Assembly (NCBI RefSeq): GCF_003086295.3
Contig: NC_092051.1
Coordinates: 10,470,810-10,534,809, forward strand
Reading direction: 5' to 3'
DNA length: 64,000 nt
DNA from: Arachis hypogaea
Lineage: Eukaryota; Streptophyta; Magnoliopsida; Fabales; Fabaceae
Shown here: positions 1-12,434 of the stretch, one piece after another
Numbering within the stretch: position 1 is the stretch's first letter
How the letters are laid out: each line of letters begins with the position of its first letter
Position numbers and translations under genes: made by a program
Notes under the pieces: generated by a model
What the model was told of the DNA's origin: nothing
Databases searched by the model: none
What the model saw: only the letters and a program-made list of their open reading frames with translations

Positions 1-525
1 ACTAAAAATCAATCCCTAATTAACTATCTTATATAGAAATACAAATTTTACGTTTTATAAAATAAATTTATTACAATGTTCGTAAATAAATTTGATTATT
101 CGGATAACTAATTATTTAATTAAAAAAAATACATCTACATATACAAATATATAAGAATTGATTTTTAGTGTAGAGAGTACATTGTTATAAAAAATATTTT
201 GTAAAAACATTAAATTGCTTTTTTAAAAAAAATTAGTTTGTGAATTTAAATTAGTTCTTTATTTTTTAATATTCAAAATTTAAAATTTTGTTTCGTCAAA
301 GGTGATTAAACCAATAAAATTACAACAGGGATTATAAATTAAATTAATTTAAATTATATTTCAAATTATAATAGTTTAAGAAAAGAAATTTTGCAAATAC
401 TATTGAATAATTAGAAATAATAATTAAACAATCAAATAAGATGTGAGTATTATAATGTGAATCTAAACAATTGAATAGAAAATTGCTATTAATAAAAAAA
501 TATCAAATGAAATGATTTCCTAAAA

Positions 526-1858
526 CTAATAGAACCTCAATTTTGGGTAATTCAGTGAGTAAATATTATACACCTCCACATTATCTCCAATGATAATATT
601 CTTTAGTGGGATAAGAGTAGGAACGAGACCAAAAATTTGAATGTTGTCATTATAGTGAATACGAAAAATGCTATATTCTTTGTTTTCACGATCATGGAAG
701 GCAAGGTAATCATGAGACGTGGTTAATGAAGAATTAATATTTCCGTCAGAACTTACGAAAATGGGAGTCCAAGATTCTCCAACTCCATATCTTTTCATCA
801 TCCATATTGTGATTGGCTCATTAAAATATATAATGCAAAGAAAACCCTGAATTCATATATGTCAACTCTTGGACCCTCATCGTCGGTATAGAAAAGGATT
901 GGAACCTCTCCTTGTCGAAATCGAAAGCCCATATCGACGCATTGCCATCAACATCGTTACCAATCCAATGAAGTGTCCATTTAAATAAACAGCAGATCTC
1001 GATATAGATATCAAATTCTTGGATAATCCACCTCAATATTTATCCATGTTGTCGATATTCCAACTCTGAGCATTTCAACAACCATAGGATGATCATGTTT
1101 AAAGATAAGGATGATTCTCATTACCTTGTATTGGTTTGTTTTTGGGTGAAAACCAAAACCTCGAGATATTTCGCACTCGCAGGGTTTTAGGATTGGAGGG
1201 TGTTTTGGAAGTCTTATGAACTCACCTGTTATTGGGTTGCAAACAAGTGAAATGTCTATATTATTTGACCAACTCAAATAAAAAAGACCATTACAAATAC
1301 GCACATCCACATGCACATTAGCATAAACTTTTGTATCAATGAGAGGCATGTTCACATTAGCATAAACTTTTGTACCAAGGAGAGGAATTTCAAATTTAGG
1401 ATCAAGTTTTATACTGCTGCTATTGGGTTTTAGGACCTCAAACACACCGCTGAAGAATGGATTGTTTTTCCTTTCATGCCATTCAATTCGGTCATATTCA
1501 ACAAGGTGAAAGAATCTTGAATGCTTGCGTCGGATCATCAGGGCAGGAAGTGTATAAGTAAGGAGTAACTTGGCAAAGTTTGGATTAGAAATCAATGTGT
1601 TCCAATGCTTGCAAACACATCTACAAATCAGAACAGACTTTATGGGAAGTCTAACAAAAATATCGGTAATTATATCGGCTGGAAGACCGGCAAAATAAGA
1701 CTTTTGTAGTTGGAGTTTCCTGACAATTAAGTAAAGAATAATTTAGAAGAAGAGATACAAAAAATTCACGGCGTTGTTTTGTGTTACTCCATGAAAAAAT
1801 AAAATATGACTTACCTCATCCACCGCACAAAGAAGGATTGGAAAAGGAATTTGATCAT
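526..1858 (-). pseudogene. F-box protein gene, copy A, frame-broken
   Basis: Same two-exon F-box gene as at 21608-22944. The start codon is at 1858-1856 and exon 1 has the same GT donor. The reading frame is broken by four single-base losses relative to copy B: in a C run near 847, near 886, in a C run near 979 and in a G run near 1021. The F-box and the first half of the F-box-associated domain still read through; the second half survives in shifted frames. All four losses remove one base and most lie in short base runs. Sequencing or assembly error is therefore as likely as true pseudogenisation, and copy B should be taken as the reference for this gene. Confidence 0.75.
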
Positions 1859-2970
1859 TTTACCGGTACTCTCGCGTGACAATGATTGTTGGGAGAAGTT
1901 AGGCACCCAAGTGAAATTGATGCTTTCAAAGGGAAGTTTACTGATTTTTATAACCTAGATTAATGTGAAAATCAGCTACTACTTTTAGAGAAAGTACGTG
2001 GAGCTAATGATTTTAATCGGCTTAAAAAGGAATGTATTTCAAAAATTAAAAAAGAGATTTTTAATTAATTATTCAATAATTACTTAAATTCAGATTTTGA
2101 AATTTAAAAAATTAAGATTAGTAGTTAAACTCATTTACACTACATATAATCTCTATACTCAAATCTTAACAGAGTTGTCATCCTCCGTCTGCTATTTATA
2201 CTTGCTCTGCGCCTCATAGTCCCCCTCAAGATTGCAAAAAACTGAACCATTCAATGAACTGATAGAGTAACTGGTTCAATAATTTAAAGGTTTAATCGAG
2301 ATTTAACTGAAATTTAATTAGTTTAATTAAATATATAATAAAATTATTAAAAATTTAATATATAATTTTAAATATTTAAATTTAATAAATTTTAAGTTAA
2401 TAAAATTTAAAACTATAGTTAAAAATTAACAAATTACTTCAGCCATCAAATTTTATAACTAACAAAAATTAAAATAAACAAAATGACAAATCAAAATTTA
2501 GAAAAATAAACATATTTATCTCAGAATTTTTAAAATTTCATACTCCACCACAGCACATTAATTCAGAAATGATAAATAGATAAAATATATATTATAGATA
2601 TTGTGAACTAATATAATATAAAATATTAATTCAATTATTGTGAAAAAAAATTCTTAAAATATGAATTGGATAACAAACTAATATTTTTATTAGTTTTGTT
2701 ATTTTTATTAGTTTTTATTTTGTTATAAAGTGAACAATAAATAAATTTAGAATTCTTTAATCTCTCTTGTACTTTTTTATTTCTAATATTTAATTATATT
2801 TTTATCTTTATAGTAATAATAATAATAATAGTAATACAAATACAAATAGAATTATGTTCTGTGAGAATTTTGTACGAGAGTGTGTGTGAAACTGTGAATC
2901 CGAGTGCATGAAAAGTCAACTTTGTGAGTGATTACACAATGTCTACGTGAGAAAGAAAGGAAGAGAGAGA

Positions 2971-3159
2971 TTTGAATCCACCTATTAATGTGGAGGAGGA
3001 CTTGGTGATATTAGAGGAAGAGGATGTTAAAGAAGGTTTTGGCATTGGAATATTAGAAGGAGTGTTTATCGCAATTTGAAATCATCCTGAAACTTTCGGA
3101 TCAAGTCACATGAGGACAAGGTTTTTCAGTTTTTCTTTGTAAAGAGGCTGATCTCAAAT
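2971..3159 (+). pseudogene. DUF4283-like retroelement fragment, copy A
   Basis: Same fragment as 24061-24250, described there, with two extra one-base losses near 3035 and 3097. No intact reading frame. Confidence 0.3.
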
Positions 3160-3647
3160 AATTAATTTTAAAATTTATTGCCTAAAAAATCATCTTAAAT
3201 TATGAATTTAATTGTGTAACTTTTTTTATATTGCATCAAAATTAAACTCTTATATCTATTGTTTTTAAAATTATTTATATTATGAATGTGTAAAATAATT
3301 TTTTCTGATTTAATAATATATAATTAAATGCATATGCATGCAAAATAACTTTAGACTAATAATTTGTGAAAATTAAATACATATTAAAAAATCAAAATAA
3401 AATTTAGAATAATGATGATAACTTAAATCTATTATATGCTTCTAATTTTTTTTATAACAGCTGCAATATCCCTTTGTTTATGTCCAACACTAATTAGACT
3501 TTGTATAATGTTCATTGTATGTATGAATCATCATCTCAAATATTGATGATGATGATGATAATGATAGATGAACTATGTATGAGGTTATTTTGAAACAATG
3601 ACATGGATAACATTGGTTTTAGTAGCAAATTAAATTAAAGTACTTAC

Positions 3648-3729
3648 CCTCAAAGCGCAATATCAACAATTTCCTACCAAATTCTGTTGGAATCACTCTC
3701 TGTTGAGCTTTATTCTCATCCTCCTCCAC
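3648..3729 (-). CDS. Unrecognised 82-nt internal exon, copy A
   Basis: On the minus strand an AG acceptor and a GTAAGT donor bracket 82 nt. It is open in only one frame, which reads VEEDENKAQQRVIPTEFG followed by about ten more residues. It is identical in copy B (24741-24822). In an older third copy (19850-19931) it differs at two bases, both silent third positions, while the flanking intron-like DNA has diverged much more. This pattern suggests a coding exon that was under selection. I do not recognise the family and found no partner exons nearby. Confidence 0.45.
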
Positions 3730-4745
3730 CTACAAATTAAACCAACACAAGATAATTTAATCGTAACCAAAATGTTATTTATCTACTAAAATTAACTACT
3801 AATGTATTAATATATAAATACATATATTATTTAATTTATTTTTAATGTATATTTATATTTTTTCATATATTTTATATTAGTAGCTAATTTTAATTAGTGA
3901 CTAATTTTAATATACACCTAATATAATTCAATAATAACAATATATATACACTAAGAACTAGAAAGTTACATTGTGTGATCCATGCTACAATACTAGCATA
4001 TAAAATATCCTAAACACTTCAATAAAATTTTATCATCCTTTTTATATGAAAATGTTTTTTTTTTATTATTAGATGATAAATTATAGAATTTAATTTTAAT
4101 ATATTATAAAAATATTATTTTTATTTAAAAATATTACTATTTTTTAAATTGTTACATTTTTTCTTATAAATCACGTTATTAAAATGAGGCTAAATAAATA
4201 TTATCATAAAAAATATTTTAGATATTTTTATTGGATTAGACATCATAAAATAAATCCTAAATTAATTGAACACCAATTAATCAACTTTTTTATGCCAACA
4301 ACCAGCCTTTTTTCTTTCTTCCTACATCAAGATTATTAAAACAAAAAAAAATTTGACTCTAAGCCATGTCTTATTAGCACTAGTACAATACTAATACTCA
4401 ATTATCAAGATACATCTTTATTAATTTTCTTTAATTATTTTGAAGCTTGCCGCCACGTTCAGTTCAACCATTATTATTGTTAACTATGATCTTTTTGAAA
4501 TTGAAGATTTTTTCTCTCTTTCTTTTTTTCTTTGACTTAATTAAATTAAGAAACTACACTTAAGACTCGACTTAGCTAACGATTAGGATCAATTTGAAGA
4601 TGATATGATTATATAATTAGTAGTATTAGCTTCATCTTTTAGGAATGAAGTAATTACTGTAAATGATATATAACTAGAATGCAAATGCTAATAATATTGG
4701 TGAATTATTAATTAATCATACACGATTATATTAAATACAATTATA

Positions 4746-5920
4746 TCTATTTATTCTATTATATAAAAATTGAGTTTCTACATTTGATAATGGAATTGAT
4801 GTGGCATATTTTTTATAGTATTTTTTAATTTATTTTTTAACTAATTAAATATAATTTATTACAATAAATTAATTATATCAACTAATTGATTTGATTAGAT
4901 ATTAAAGTATTATACAATTTAAAATTAGGAAAATTTACCAAAATAAAACATTTAGCTTTCAAAATTACAAAAATGCAATTTTTGCAGTTTGGATACAAAA
5001 ATGCAACTTTATATAAATCTATGTAAACCGTGAAAGGGGTGCTACAGATTAAAATACGTGTAAACCGCTGGAGGGGTTCCACGGTTTACGTTGACGAAGC
5101 TTTTGGGAAGAACTCGTGGCAGAATTCCACAGTTTTGTGAAGATGCAAAAAAGTAAGTGAGTGATGTGATAGTAGAATATCATTTTTATTTCAGTAACAG
5201 TGTAATTACCGGTTCATGCATGTGATAGATTGAAATTATATTTTAAATTATTTTTTAAAATTATTTAAATTATAATAATTTGATTAATAAAAAAGTAATA
5301 TGTTATGTATTGTTTGTTTTTTTAATCTAGTGTTAATTGGATTAACTCTAAAATAGTTATTAATCGATTTTAATAATCTACTTTTTCCATAAATCAGACA
5401 TATATACTGAATGTGATCATAAATAATATAGTAATAGTCAAATCCACCAACAAATATATTGGCTATTATCACACTATAAAAAAATTAAATATAAAGCTAT
5501 TAGCACTTATAAATCTATAAATTGCACTGTTTTTGATTCGTGAAAAGGTTTGCTTATCAAATAAACTAATTAAATAAATGGTATTAAGAAAATAAACTAA
5601 TTAAATTAATTCATATATTTCGTTATCATATTTATTATTTATTAAATAATTTGATATTTACTCCAATCAAATCAAATAATTAATATAATTAACTAAATTA
5701 ATTAATTGATATAATTAATTATAATTAATCAATTCATATAATTATAATAAATGGTAAGATTTGAATGTGTAATCAAATTAATTAATTGATATAATTAATT
5801 AATTATAATTGATTGCTTTAACGAATTAAATAAATAAATAAGGAAACACCTCAAAAGCATGCCATATCAATTTCATCATTAAGTGCAAAAATCTTATTTT
5901 ATATAATAGAATAAATAGAA
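4746..5920. mobile_element. Candidate Helitron-related or TIR element, copy A
   Basis: Counterpart of 25840-27029 in copy B, described there. The terminal inverted repeat begins TCTATTTATTCTATTATA. In this copy the inverted ends differ by a base-run length. Confidence 0.35.
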
Positions 5921-6087
5921 TAGATAGACAATAAATTATTTTCTTAATTAGTAAATTATGTATTATTATTAAATATTAATTGTAATATTATAATATAATT
6001 ATAATAAAGATATTTTTCTAAAATAAATTTATTTAGAAAAATATAAATTGGTTATTAATAACTGGTACCATTATCATATAATTATCA

Positions 6088-6145
6088 TATTATTATTTTA
6101 TTATTATTATTATTATTATTATTTATTATTATTATTATTATTATT
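6088..6145. repeat. (ATT)n microsatellite, copy A, interrupted
   Basis: Run of ATT units with two interruptions. The same locus in copy B (27203-27256) is an uninterrupted run. Confidence 0.9.
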
Positions 6146-7424
6146 AAAATATTAAAAATATTTTGATTGATAATTGATAAGTAGTTTAATAATGTATTAA
6201 ATATTGATTTTATATAATATAATAAATATATTTTATTAAATTAGTATAATTATCATTATTACTTAAATGCTAATTATAGTATAATATAATAAAAATATTT
6301 TTATAAAATAAATTTAGAAGAGAAAATAGTGTATTTCTTTTTGGTGGAAAATGGATTCATGAGGAATCGACATCTCACTTCCATTAGTGGAGAAAACCAG
6401 TTTTAGTATATTAAGTAGATTTGTCCTTTTATTTGTTTTACGCTTAAAAAATTGAAAAGATTCTAAAATAATAGTCCAAAATAGGGAGTATATTTGAACT
6501 TATTAAAAGAAAAAGCTGAATACACTAAGTGCATGTTTGAGCGCCATTATTTTGATAAAAAAAAAAAGATATTTTTTCTATGGAAAAAGAATCTTCTTTA
6601 TTTCTAACGTATTTTGGCAAATTTCTAATGATAAAAGTAAAAGCATTAGAAAAAAAAAACATCTTTTTTGAGAAGTTGTAATTTACATTTTTTTTAAAAA
6701 AAAAAATTCTTAAAAAAATATTTTTCATGCAATAAATAAATAAAATGTACTTTTATATTGTTATACCCAAACATAATTGATAAATAAAAAGATCTTTTTC
6801 CATGAGATACTTAAAACATAAAATTACTTATAAATAATTATCGAAAGTGATTATAAATAAATTAATTATATAATTATCGAAATAAATAATTTAAAAAATA
6901 TTTACCGTAATAAATATTCCTCCTTATTTCGTTTACACTATAAATGAGATAATTTTGCATGACGCAACACGTGTATAAGTATAAACGAGATACATGTATT
7001 TTTTTTTTTAAAAAAAAATTGAAAATAATAAAAAATATTAATAATATCAATAATCCAAAATTTTAGCAAGCAAATTATACCTAAAAAGGTAGGTAGGAGA
7101 ATTAAAATGATAAGTTTAAATTTGATCAATTGTACTCAAAAAAGGTTATGGAATAGTAATAACCTTTCAATTCTCTTCCCACTTACCCCCATCAATCTTT
7201 ACTAACAATGGCAAAATGGTTATTTTTATTTTTTTAAATTTAAACATCAATACAAATTTATGTATTGATATAATTTGATAAACAATCTATTTTAAAAGTA
7301 AGAGATATTATAAATAATCCCCAAAAATCTATATTTATCATAAAATTAATATGAGACCATATGTAAAAGCCTGATTTTTTACTCTATTGGCTCAATATTT
7401 TCATGACAGTACAAAATATGCTTT

Positions 7425-7757
7425 CTTGATTTGGATAAAATTAATATATAGAACAACTTTAGAAATGATCCAAAGACCAACGTCCTTCAATATATGTAAA
7501 TAAATCTTGGCTGGACAGTTTTTTCCAGCTGAGAGATTTGTCTTCAGAGTTTGAGATATCTTGAATTTCCTTTTCCCCTCTCTACTACATGTAATTAATT
7601 GATTCTTAATTTCATCTCCCTTCTGAGTGGTGTTCCTTATTTTTGTAGAAAAACCAGCAAATTTAGAATAATCTTTGTAGAACTTTCCAACTTCTTCAAG
7701 TATCATGAAAGTCATTCCAACCTTTGAGACAAATTGTTCATCGACAACACACCTGGA
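7425..7757 (-). pseudogene. FAR1-related DNA-binding domain fragment, copy A
   Basis: The minus-strand reading begins after a TTTGCAG acceptor at 7758 and runs through the FAR1 DNA-binding domain: GMTFMILEEVGKFYKDY, then NQLITCSREGK, then LKDVGLWIISKVV. It is the same exon as 28466-28966. In this copy the 3' part (the segment with EKDMRNYITRE in copy B) is not readable, because 7240-7440 is heavily garbled relative to copy B. It has no transposase-like MULE domain and no start, so it is a gene fragment. Confidence 0.7.
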
Positions 7758-7759
7758 CT

Positions 7760-8240
7760 GCAAAATAAACTGAAATATTATCATACACAAGACCATTGTG
7801 TAATAACAAATGAACCAAAAATTGTGTATTATATGACTTCAGAAACTTCTGCATTCTATCCAAATTCAAGTTCATAAACAACATTGATTTTAGTAAAGAA
7901 AGATGAAATTATTCATTATCACTTTAATCAATTGCATTTCATTCCGTTTAATTCAAAATTGTTAAAAGAGTGAACTAAAATATTATAATAACAAGTTCAT
8001 TATATAATAAGAAATGAATTGAAAAATGTGCATTATTTAAATTCAAAAATTTCTACATTCTATCCAAATTTAAATTAATAAACAACACTAATTTTTATAA
8101 AGAAGGATGAAATTATTCATTATCACTTTATTTAATTGCATTTCTATTCCATTCAAATCAAAATTGATTGAACAATGAACCGAAAACATTATCATAACAA
8201 GATCATTGTGTAATAACAAATGAACTGAAAAAATGTGATT
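7760..8240. repeat. ~200-bp tandem repeat upstream of the FAR1 fragment, copy A
   Basis: About 2.3 tandem units of ~200 bp, the same as 28981-29450. Each unit begins near a motif like ATTATCATAACAAG and contains AATAACAAATGAAC. Confidence 0.65.
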
Positions 8241-8747
8241 ATCAAACCTCATCCACTTAATTCGATTCAGGATAATAATCCAAATCACTCTTGTTCTGAT
8301 TTAAACTTGAATCATCATTATTTTGATAAAAATAATACATTCAATTCAAAAAAATAATACACTATTCGATTCAACATAAATGCAGATCAAAAATCAGAGG
8401 AATGAAAAAAAATCTGAAGAAGAAAACGAAGAATGGAAATTTTACATTAAAGAGGAAAAAAAATGGAAATTTTACATTCAAGAAAAACAAAGAAGGAAAG
8501 CTTTACATTAAAAAATAGAAGCTTTACGTTGAAGTTCTATTATAAGTAAGTGGTGCGATGTGTGAAAGTAAATCATTTGGACGGACTTGGTCAGAGAAAT
8601 CACTTGGATCTTTAATAAAACAAATTATAAATAACGAGATTAACTTATATGAATGGCAAGGCCACTGTTTGCATTGTGAACTCACAAACTAATTTTTAGT
8701 GTATTATTATTTATTTATTTATTTTCAGAGAAAGAGATAGATTGAGG

Positions 8748-8876
8748 ATGGCTCTGTGCATATTGTCAATTGATATGATGGGGGTTCTAATGGCGTTGGT
8801 TATTGCTCTAACTCTCATGCTCATATGTTCCTCTCCTCCTAGCAGGGTTGTCGTTCATCATTACCCTTATTACTAA
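8748..8876 (+). CDS. Short ORF, 42-aa hydrophobic peptide, copy A
   Basis: Identical to 29959-30087, described there. An apparent acceptor (TTATTTTCAG) lies ~19 bases upstream of the ATG. Confidence 0.3.
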   Translation: MALCILSIDMMGVLMALVIALTLMLICSSPPSRVVVHHYPYY

Positions 8877-8949
8877 TAATTAATTAGCTTCACTTACAAT
8901 TAATTGAGTCTATGTACATCAGCTAAGACCTAAGATCATGTAATTGTTT

Positions 8950-9949
8950 NNNNNNNNNNNNNNNNNNNNNNNNNNNNNNNNNNNNNNNNNNNNNNNNNNN
9001 NNNNNNNNNNNNNNNNNNNNNNNNNNNNNNNNNNNNNNNNNNNNNNNNNNNNNNNNNNNNNNNNNNNNNNNNNNNNNNNNNNNNNNNNNNNNNNNNNNNN
9101 NNNNNNNNNNNNNNNNNNNNNNNNNNNNNNNNNNNNNNNNNNNNNNNNNNNNNNNNNNNNNNNNNNNNNNNNNNNNNNNNNNNNNNNNNNNNNNNNNNNN
9201 NNNNNNNNNNNNNNNNNNNNNNNNNNNNNNNNNNNNNNNNNNNNNNNNNNNNNNNNNNNNNNNNNNNNNNNNNNNNNNNNNNNNNNNNNNNNNNNNNNNN
9301 NNNNNNNNNNNNNNNNNNNNNNNNNNNNNNNNNNNNNNNNNNNNNNNNNNNNNNNNNNNNNNNNNNNNNNNNNNNNNNNNNNNNNNNNNNNNNNNNNNNN
9401 NNNNNNNNNNNNNNNNNNNNNNNNNNNNNNNNNNNNNNNNNNNNNNNNNNNNNNNNNNNNNNNNNNNNNNNNNNNNNNNNNNNNNNNNNNNNNNNNNNNN
9501 NNNNNNNNNNNNNNNNNNNNNNNNNNNNNNNNNNNNNNNNNNNNNNNNNNNNNNNNNNNNNNNNNNNNNNNNNNNNNNNNNNNNNNNNNNNNNNNNNNNN
9601 NNNNNNNNNNNNNNNNNNNNNNNNNNNNNNNNNNNNNNNNNNNNNNNNNNNNNNNNNNNNNNNNNNNNNNNNNNNNNNNNNNNNNNNNNNNNNNNNNNNN
9701 NNNNNNNNNNNNNNNNNNNNNNNNNNNNNNNNNNNNNNNNNNNNNNNNNNNNNNNNNNNNNNNNNNNNNNNNNNNNNNNNNNNNNNNNNNNNNNNNNNNN
9801 NNNNNNNNNNNNNNNNNNNNNNNNNNNNNNNNNNNNNNNNNNNNNNNNNNNNNNNNNNNNNNNNNNNNNNNNNNNNNNNNNNNNNNNNNNNNNNNNNNNN
9901 NNNNNNNNNNNNNNNNNNNNNNNNNNNNNNNNNNNNNNNNNNNNNNNNN
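8950..9949. other. Assembly gap of exactly 1000 N
   Basis: Exactly 1000 unknown bases, a conventional scaffold gap of unknown true size. Copy A of the duplicated block stops on its left edge. A class III peroxidase gene lacking its 5' end starts on its right edge. Confidence 0.99.
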
Positions 9950-11118
9950 AGTGTCAGTTTTCAATGACTGTTTCGTCAGGGTTTAATCTTATTTCCATTT
10001 ACTAACACGCTTGATTCTACATTTAATTTAGATGTACTGTGATAATCTGTCACATTTGAAACTACTGTTTCGGTTTGACGGGTCGGTTTTGTTAGAACTC
10101 AACTGTCACAAACAAAGCGGAGAAGGATTCTATTCCTAATTTATCATTGGCTGGCTATGATGTCATTGATGATAATAAAAGCAGAAATTGAGCAAATGTT
10201 CCGGAATTGTATCTTGTGCTGACATTCTCTGGCATTGGCAACTAGAGACGCTTTTTCTGTCCGAGTAAATTAAATCCAACTAATTCTATATATATATAGA
10301 GTCTTAATATGTAGTAATTAATATATAAATGTTCAATAAAATTTGCAGTTTAATAATGTGCCTCTGTGGGAAGTGCTTACTGGTAGAAGAGTGGGAGAGT
10401 GTCCACAGGCAAGTGAAGGCCTTGGCCATCTCCCACCACCTTTCTTCAACTTCACCCAGCTCAAACAAAGCTTCGAAAGTAAAAAACTCACCGTGCATGA
10501 TCTCGTTGTATTATCAGGTACAGTTTTGTTCCATAGCATTTTGGTAACTATAAGTGTAACCAAAATATTTTTGTAAATATAAGTGTAACCAAAATATTTT
10601 TGGTTATATAACATTGTTCTATGTATAACGTATACGGTATTATTGATCTATACGATAATATTTATAAATATAATTTATTTTCGTCAAATTTATTATTAAG
10701 ATTGATTCTCGATAGAAAATAGTATCCAAATTTTGTTCCAAGGCTAACTGCATTGGCTATATGTAATATATGTAGGTGCACACACAATTGGAGTAGGGCA
10801 TTGCAATCTCTTCAGCAATAGGCTTTTTCAATTTCACTGGAAGGTGATCAAGTCCAAAACCAAACTGACTTGGATGCCAGATAAGTCAAAACCAAATGCT
10901 GACAATGACTATTATAACATCCTTGTAAGAACAAGGGTCTGTTCCAATCAGATGCTGCGCTCTAACAACAAAGACATCAAGGAACATTGTCATGAATTCG
11001 TAACCAAACAAGTTCTAACGGAGTTTGGACATCAATGCAGAGAATGGGAGCCATTGAAGTCCTCACTGGCTCTGCTGGGGAAATTAGGCATAAGTGTTCT
11101 GTTGTCAACTCCAATTAA
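9950..11118 (+). pseudogene. Class III peroxidase gene, 5'-truncated by the gap and frame-broken
   Basis: Four exon pieces in the order of a secretory plant peroxidase. (1) 9950-9980 ends with FNDCFVR, the distal-histidine region, where this family has a conserved intron. (2) ~10075-10266 has DGSVLL, AEKDSIPNLSL, GYDVIDD, IVSCADIL and LATRDAFS. (3) ~10350-10517 has PLWEVLTGRR, FFNFTQLKQSF and LTVHDLVVLSG. (4) ~10776-11118 has AHTIGVGHC (proximal haem-ligand histidine), DNDYYNILV, the C-terminal segment EVLTGSAGEIR and a stop. Frames shift several times within every exon, so no protein can be read as it stands. The signal peptide and start lie in or beyond the gap. Members of the family are secreted haem peroxidases of the cell wall. 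The breaks are mostly one- or two-base changes close to a contig end, so error is an alternative to real decay. Confidence 0.8.
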
Positions 11119-11364
11119 TTAATCATTTAAAAAAAAAAAAAAAAAAACTAAATTTGTTTCTTTGGTTTTGATTTCATTTCATTATTTGATTAATGTTGCC
11201 GGTGTTGTGAAATTGTTCTCTTGGAATTTGGCTTCCTTTTTTGCTTTCTTTTGAAATGTGCATGGTTTCTGGAGTTTGATAATGTAACATGTAATGTGTA
11301 ACTGTGTAAGTTTACACACACAAAATTCCATTATTTTTCAATTCTAAGTTGCTTCTCTTTATAG

Positions 11365-11800
11365 TTTATCTAATGAGCGGAGGTAAATTCTACCGTTCAG
11401 AAGCATTGGAGGATTTTGCTAGGACTCAGGTGGATTACATACTTGGGAAGAATCCAGAGAAGATGAGCTATGTGGTGGGTTTGGAGAGAGGTACCCTGAA
11501 GAAGTTCACCACATGGGTGTATCTATTATGAGTGAGAGGGGGAAGAAGTATGGTTGGGTGGTGGATGGAAGTGGAGGGACAGAAGGAAACTGAATCCGAA
11601 TGTGATTTGTAGGAGCCATGGTTGGTGGTCCTGATAAGCTGGATGGTTTCAATGACTTGCGTTCCAACTATAACTACACTGAACCAACTCTTGCGGGGAA
11701 TTCGGGTCTTGTTCCGGCGCTTGTGGCTTTGTCACAGAATGCCACTCCAAATGGAATGATAGATCACAACACCATATTCTATTCTGTTCAACTCCCTTGA
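11365..11800 (+). pseudogene. GH9 endoglucanase, 3'-terminal fragment, frame-broken
   Basis: After an acceptor-like TTTATAG the sequence encodes the last ~140 residues of a plant endo-1,4-beta-glucanase of glycoside hydrolase family 9. Visible motifs are [30 protein letters not shown], then in other frames HHMGVSI and WKWRD, then [30 protein letters not shown] and a stop at 11798-11800. The frame shifts at least twice, once through a missing base in a T run near 11482. The N-terminal three quarters of the catalytic domain is absent: only ~250 bp separates it from the peroxidase remnant. It is therefore a truncated pseudogene or a misjoined piece. Confidence 0.75.
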
Positions 11801-12289
11801 CATTACTTGAGTTGCAAGAAACATTAGAACTGTTTTTATGTTTGTTTGAAAAAGAAGATGCTAGCCTATCTTCTTTCTACTTTCAACTTTACTATTTATT
11901 TTTTCCACCCTTTAAAAAAGAAAACTTCTGAATTGACTGAATTAATAGAATGTATATTGGTAACTGTATTCTTCTATTTGTTTCATGTGAAGGGTCAACG
12001 TGTTAGACAATAAATATGAATGTAAGTTTGTTATGAATTTGATGTTATCATAATAACAATAAATAATATCTGATCAACTCAAGACTCAAGTCCTTTCTGC
12101 CTGTTCTTTAAATCCCATTCAAAAGTTTAGTGGCCAAAGGAATATAAATTTTAGGATTCTTTGTTCATTCAAAGACAAGGGTTTGTTGGAAATGCACAAA
12201 TTATTAACGAATAATGATTGCCTACAATTATTTATGTTTGTCTATAACTATGCTTGGTATAGAGGAACTTTTTATTATGAGGAATGCTA
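11801..12289. other. Intergenic, no gene seen
   Basis: 3' flank of the GH9 fragment and AT-rich spacer; nothing recognisable. Confidence 0.6.
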
Positions 12290-12434
12290 GGGGCAGCAAC
12301 TTTGTGATTTGTAGTCATCAAATAGCTATCAATGATGGTTTTAATGGTGTGAGATGGGTGTGAGATTTCATCCAATGGCTCTCTTTTCTTTGCTGGTTAC
12401 ATACTGGTCAGAATTTAACAAAGTTGCTGACCCC
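12290..12434. mobile_element. MITE, ~145 bp
   Basis: Short element with inverted ends, GGGGCAGCAACTTTG on the left and CAAAGTTGCTGACCCC on the right. It is flanked by CTA and TTA, as expected for an imperfect 3-bp duplication of the Tourist/PIF-Harbinger type. Non-coding. The internal segment around TGTGAGATTTCATCCAATGG resembles a repeat I associate with legume genomes. Confidence 0.65.

Larger units (their letters stand above)
1..8949. repeat. Copy A of a ~9 kb duplicated block (error-rich copy)
   Basis: The whole stretch from the window edge to the N gap aligns with 21082-30160. Order and orientation are the same and the first ~500 bases are essentially identical. Copy A is 8949 bases against 9079 in copy B. 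Almost every difference I found in the first 5 kb is a single base missing from a base run in copy A, for example in runs of C, G or A near 460, 850, 980, 1020 and 3030. From ~5200 on the small differences become denser. This is the pattern of uncorrected long-read sequence at a contig end, although a true duplication cannot be excluded. Besides the features listed separately, 1-525, 1859-2970, 3160-3647, 3730-4745 and 5921-7424 are AT-rich spacer in which I see no gene. Confidence 0.9.

Noticed and set aside
4882..5082. 66-codon minus-strand ORF (also 25976-26176)
   Set aside because: AT-rich chance frame over transposon-end-like repeat; no motif.
8936..10005. Long open frames of ~340-350 codons on both strands
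   Set aside because: They consist of the N gap; not real.
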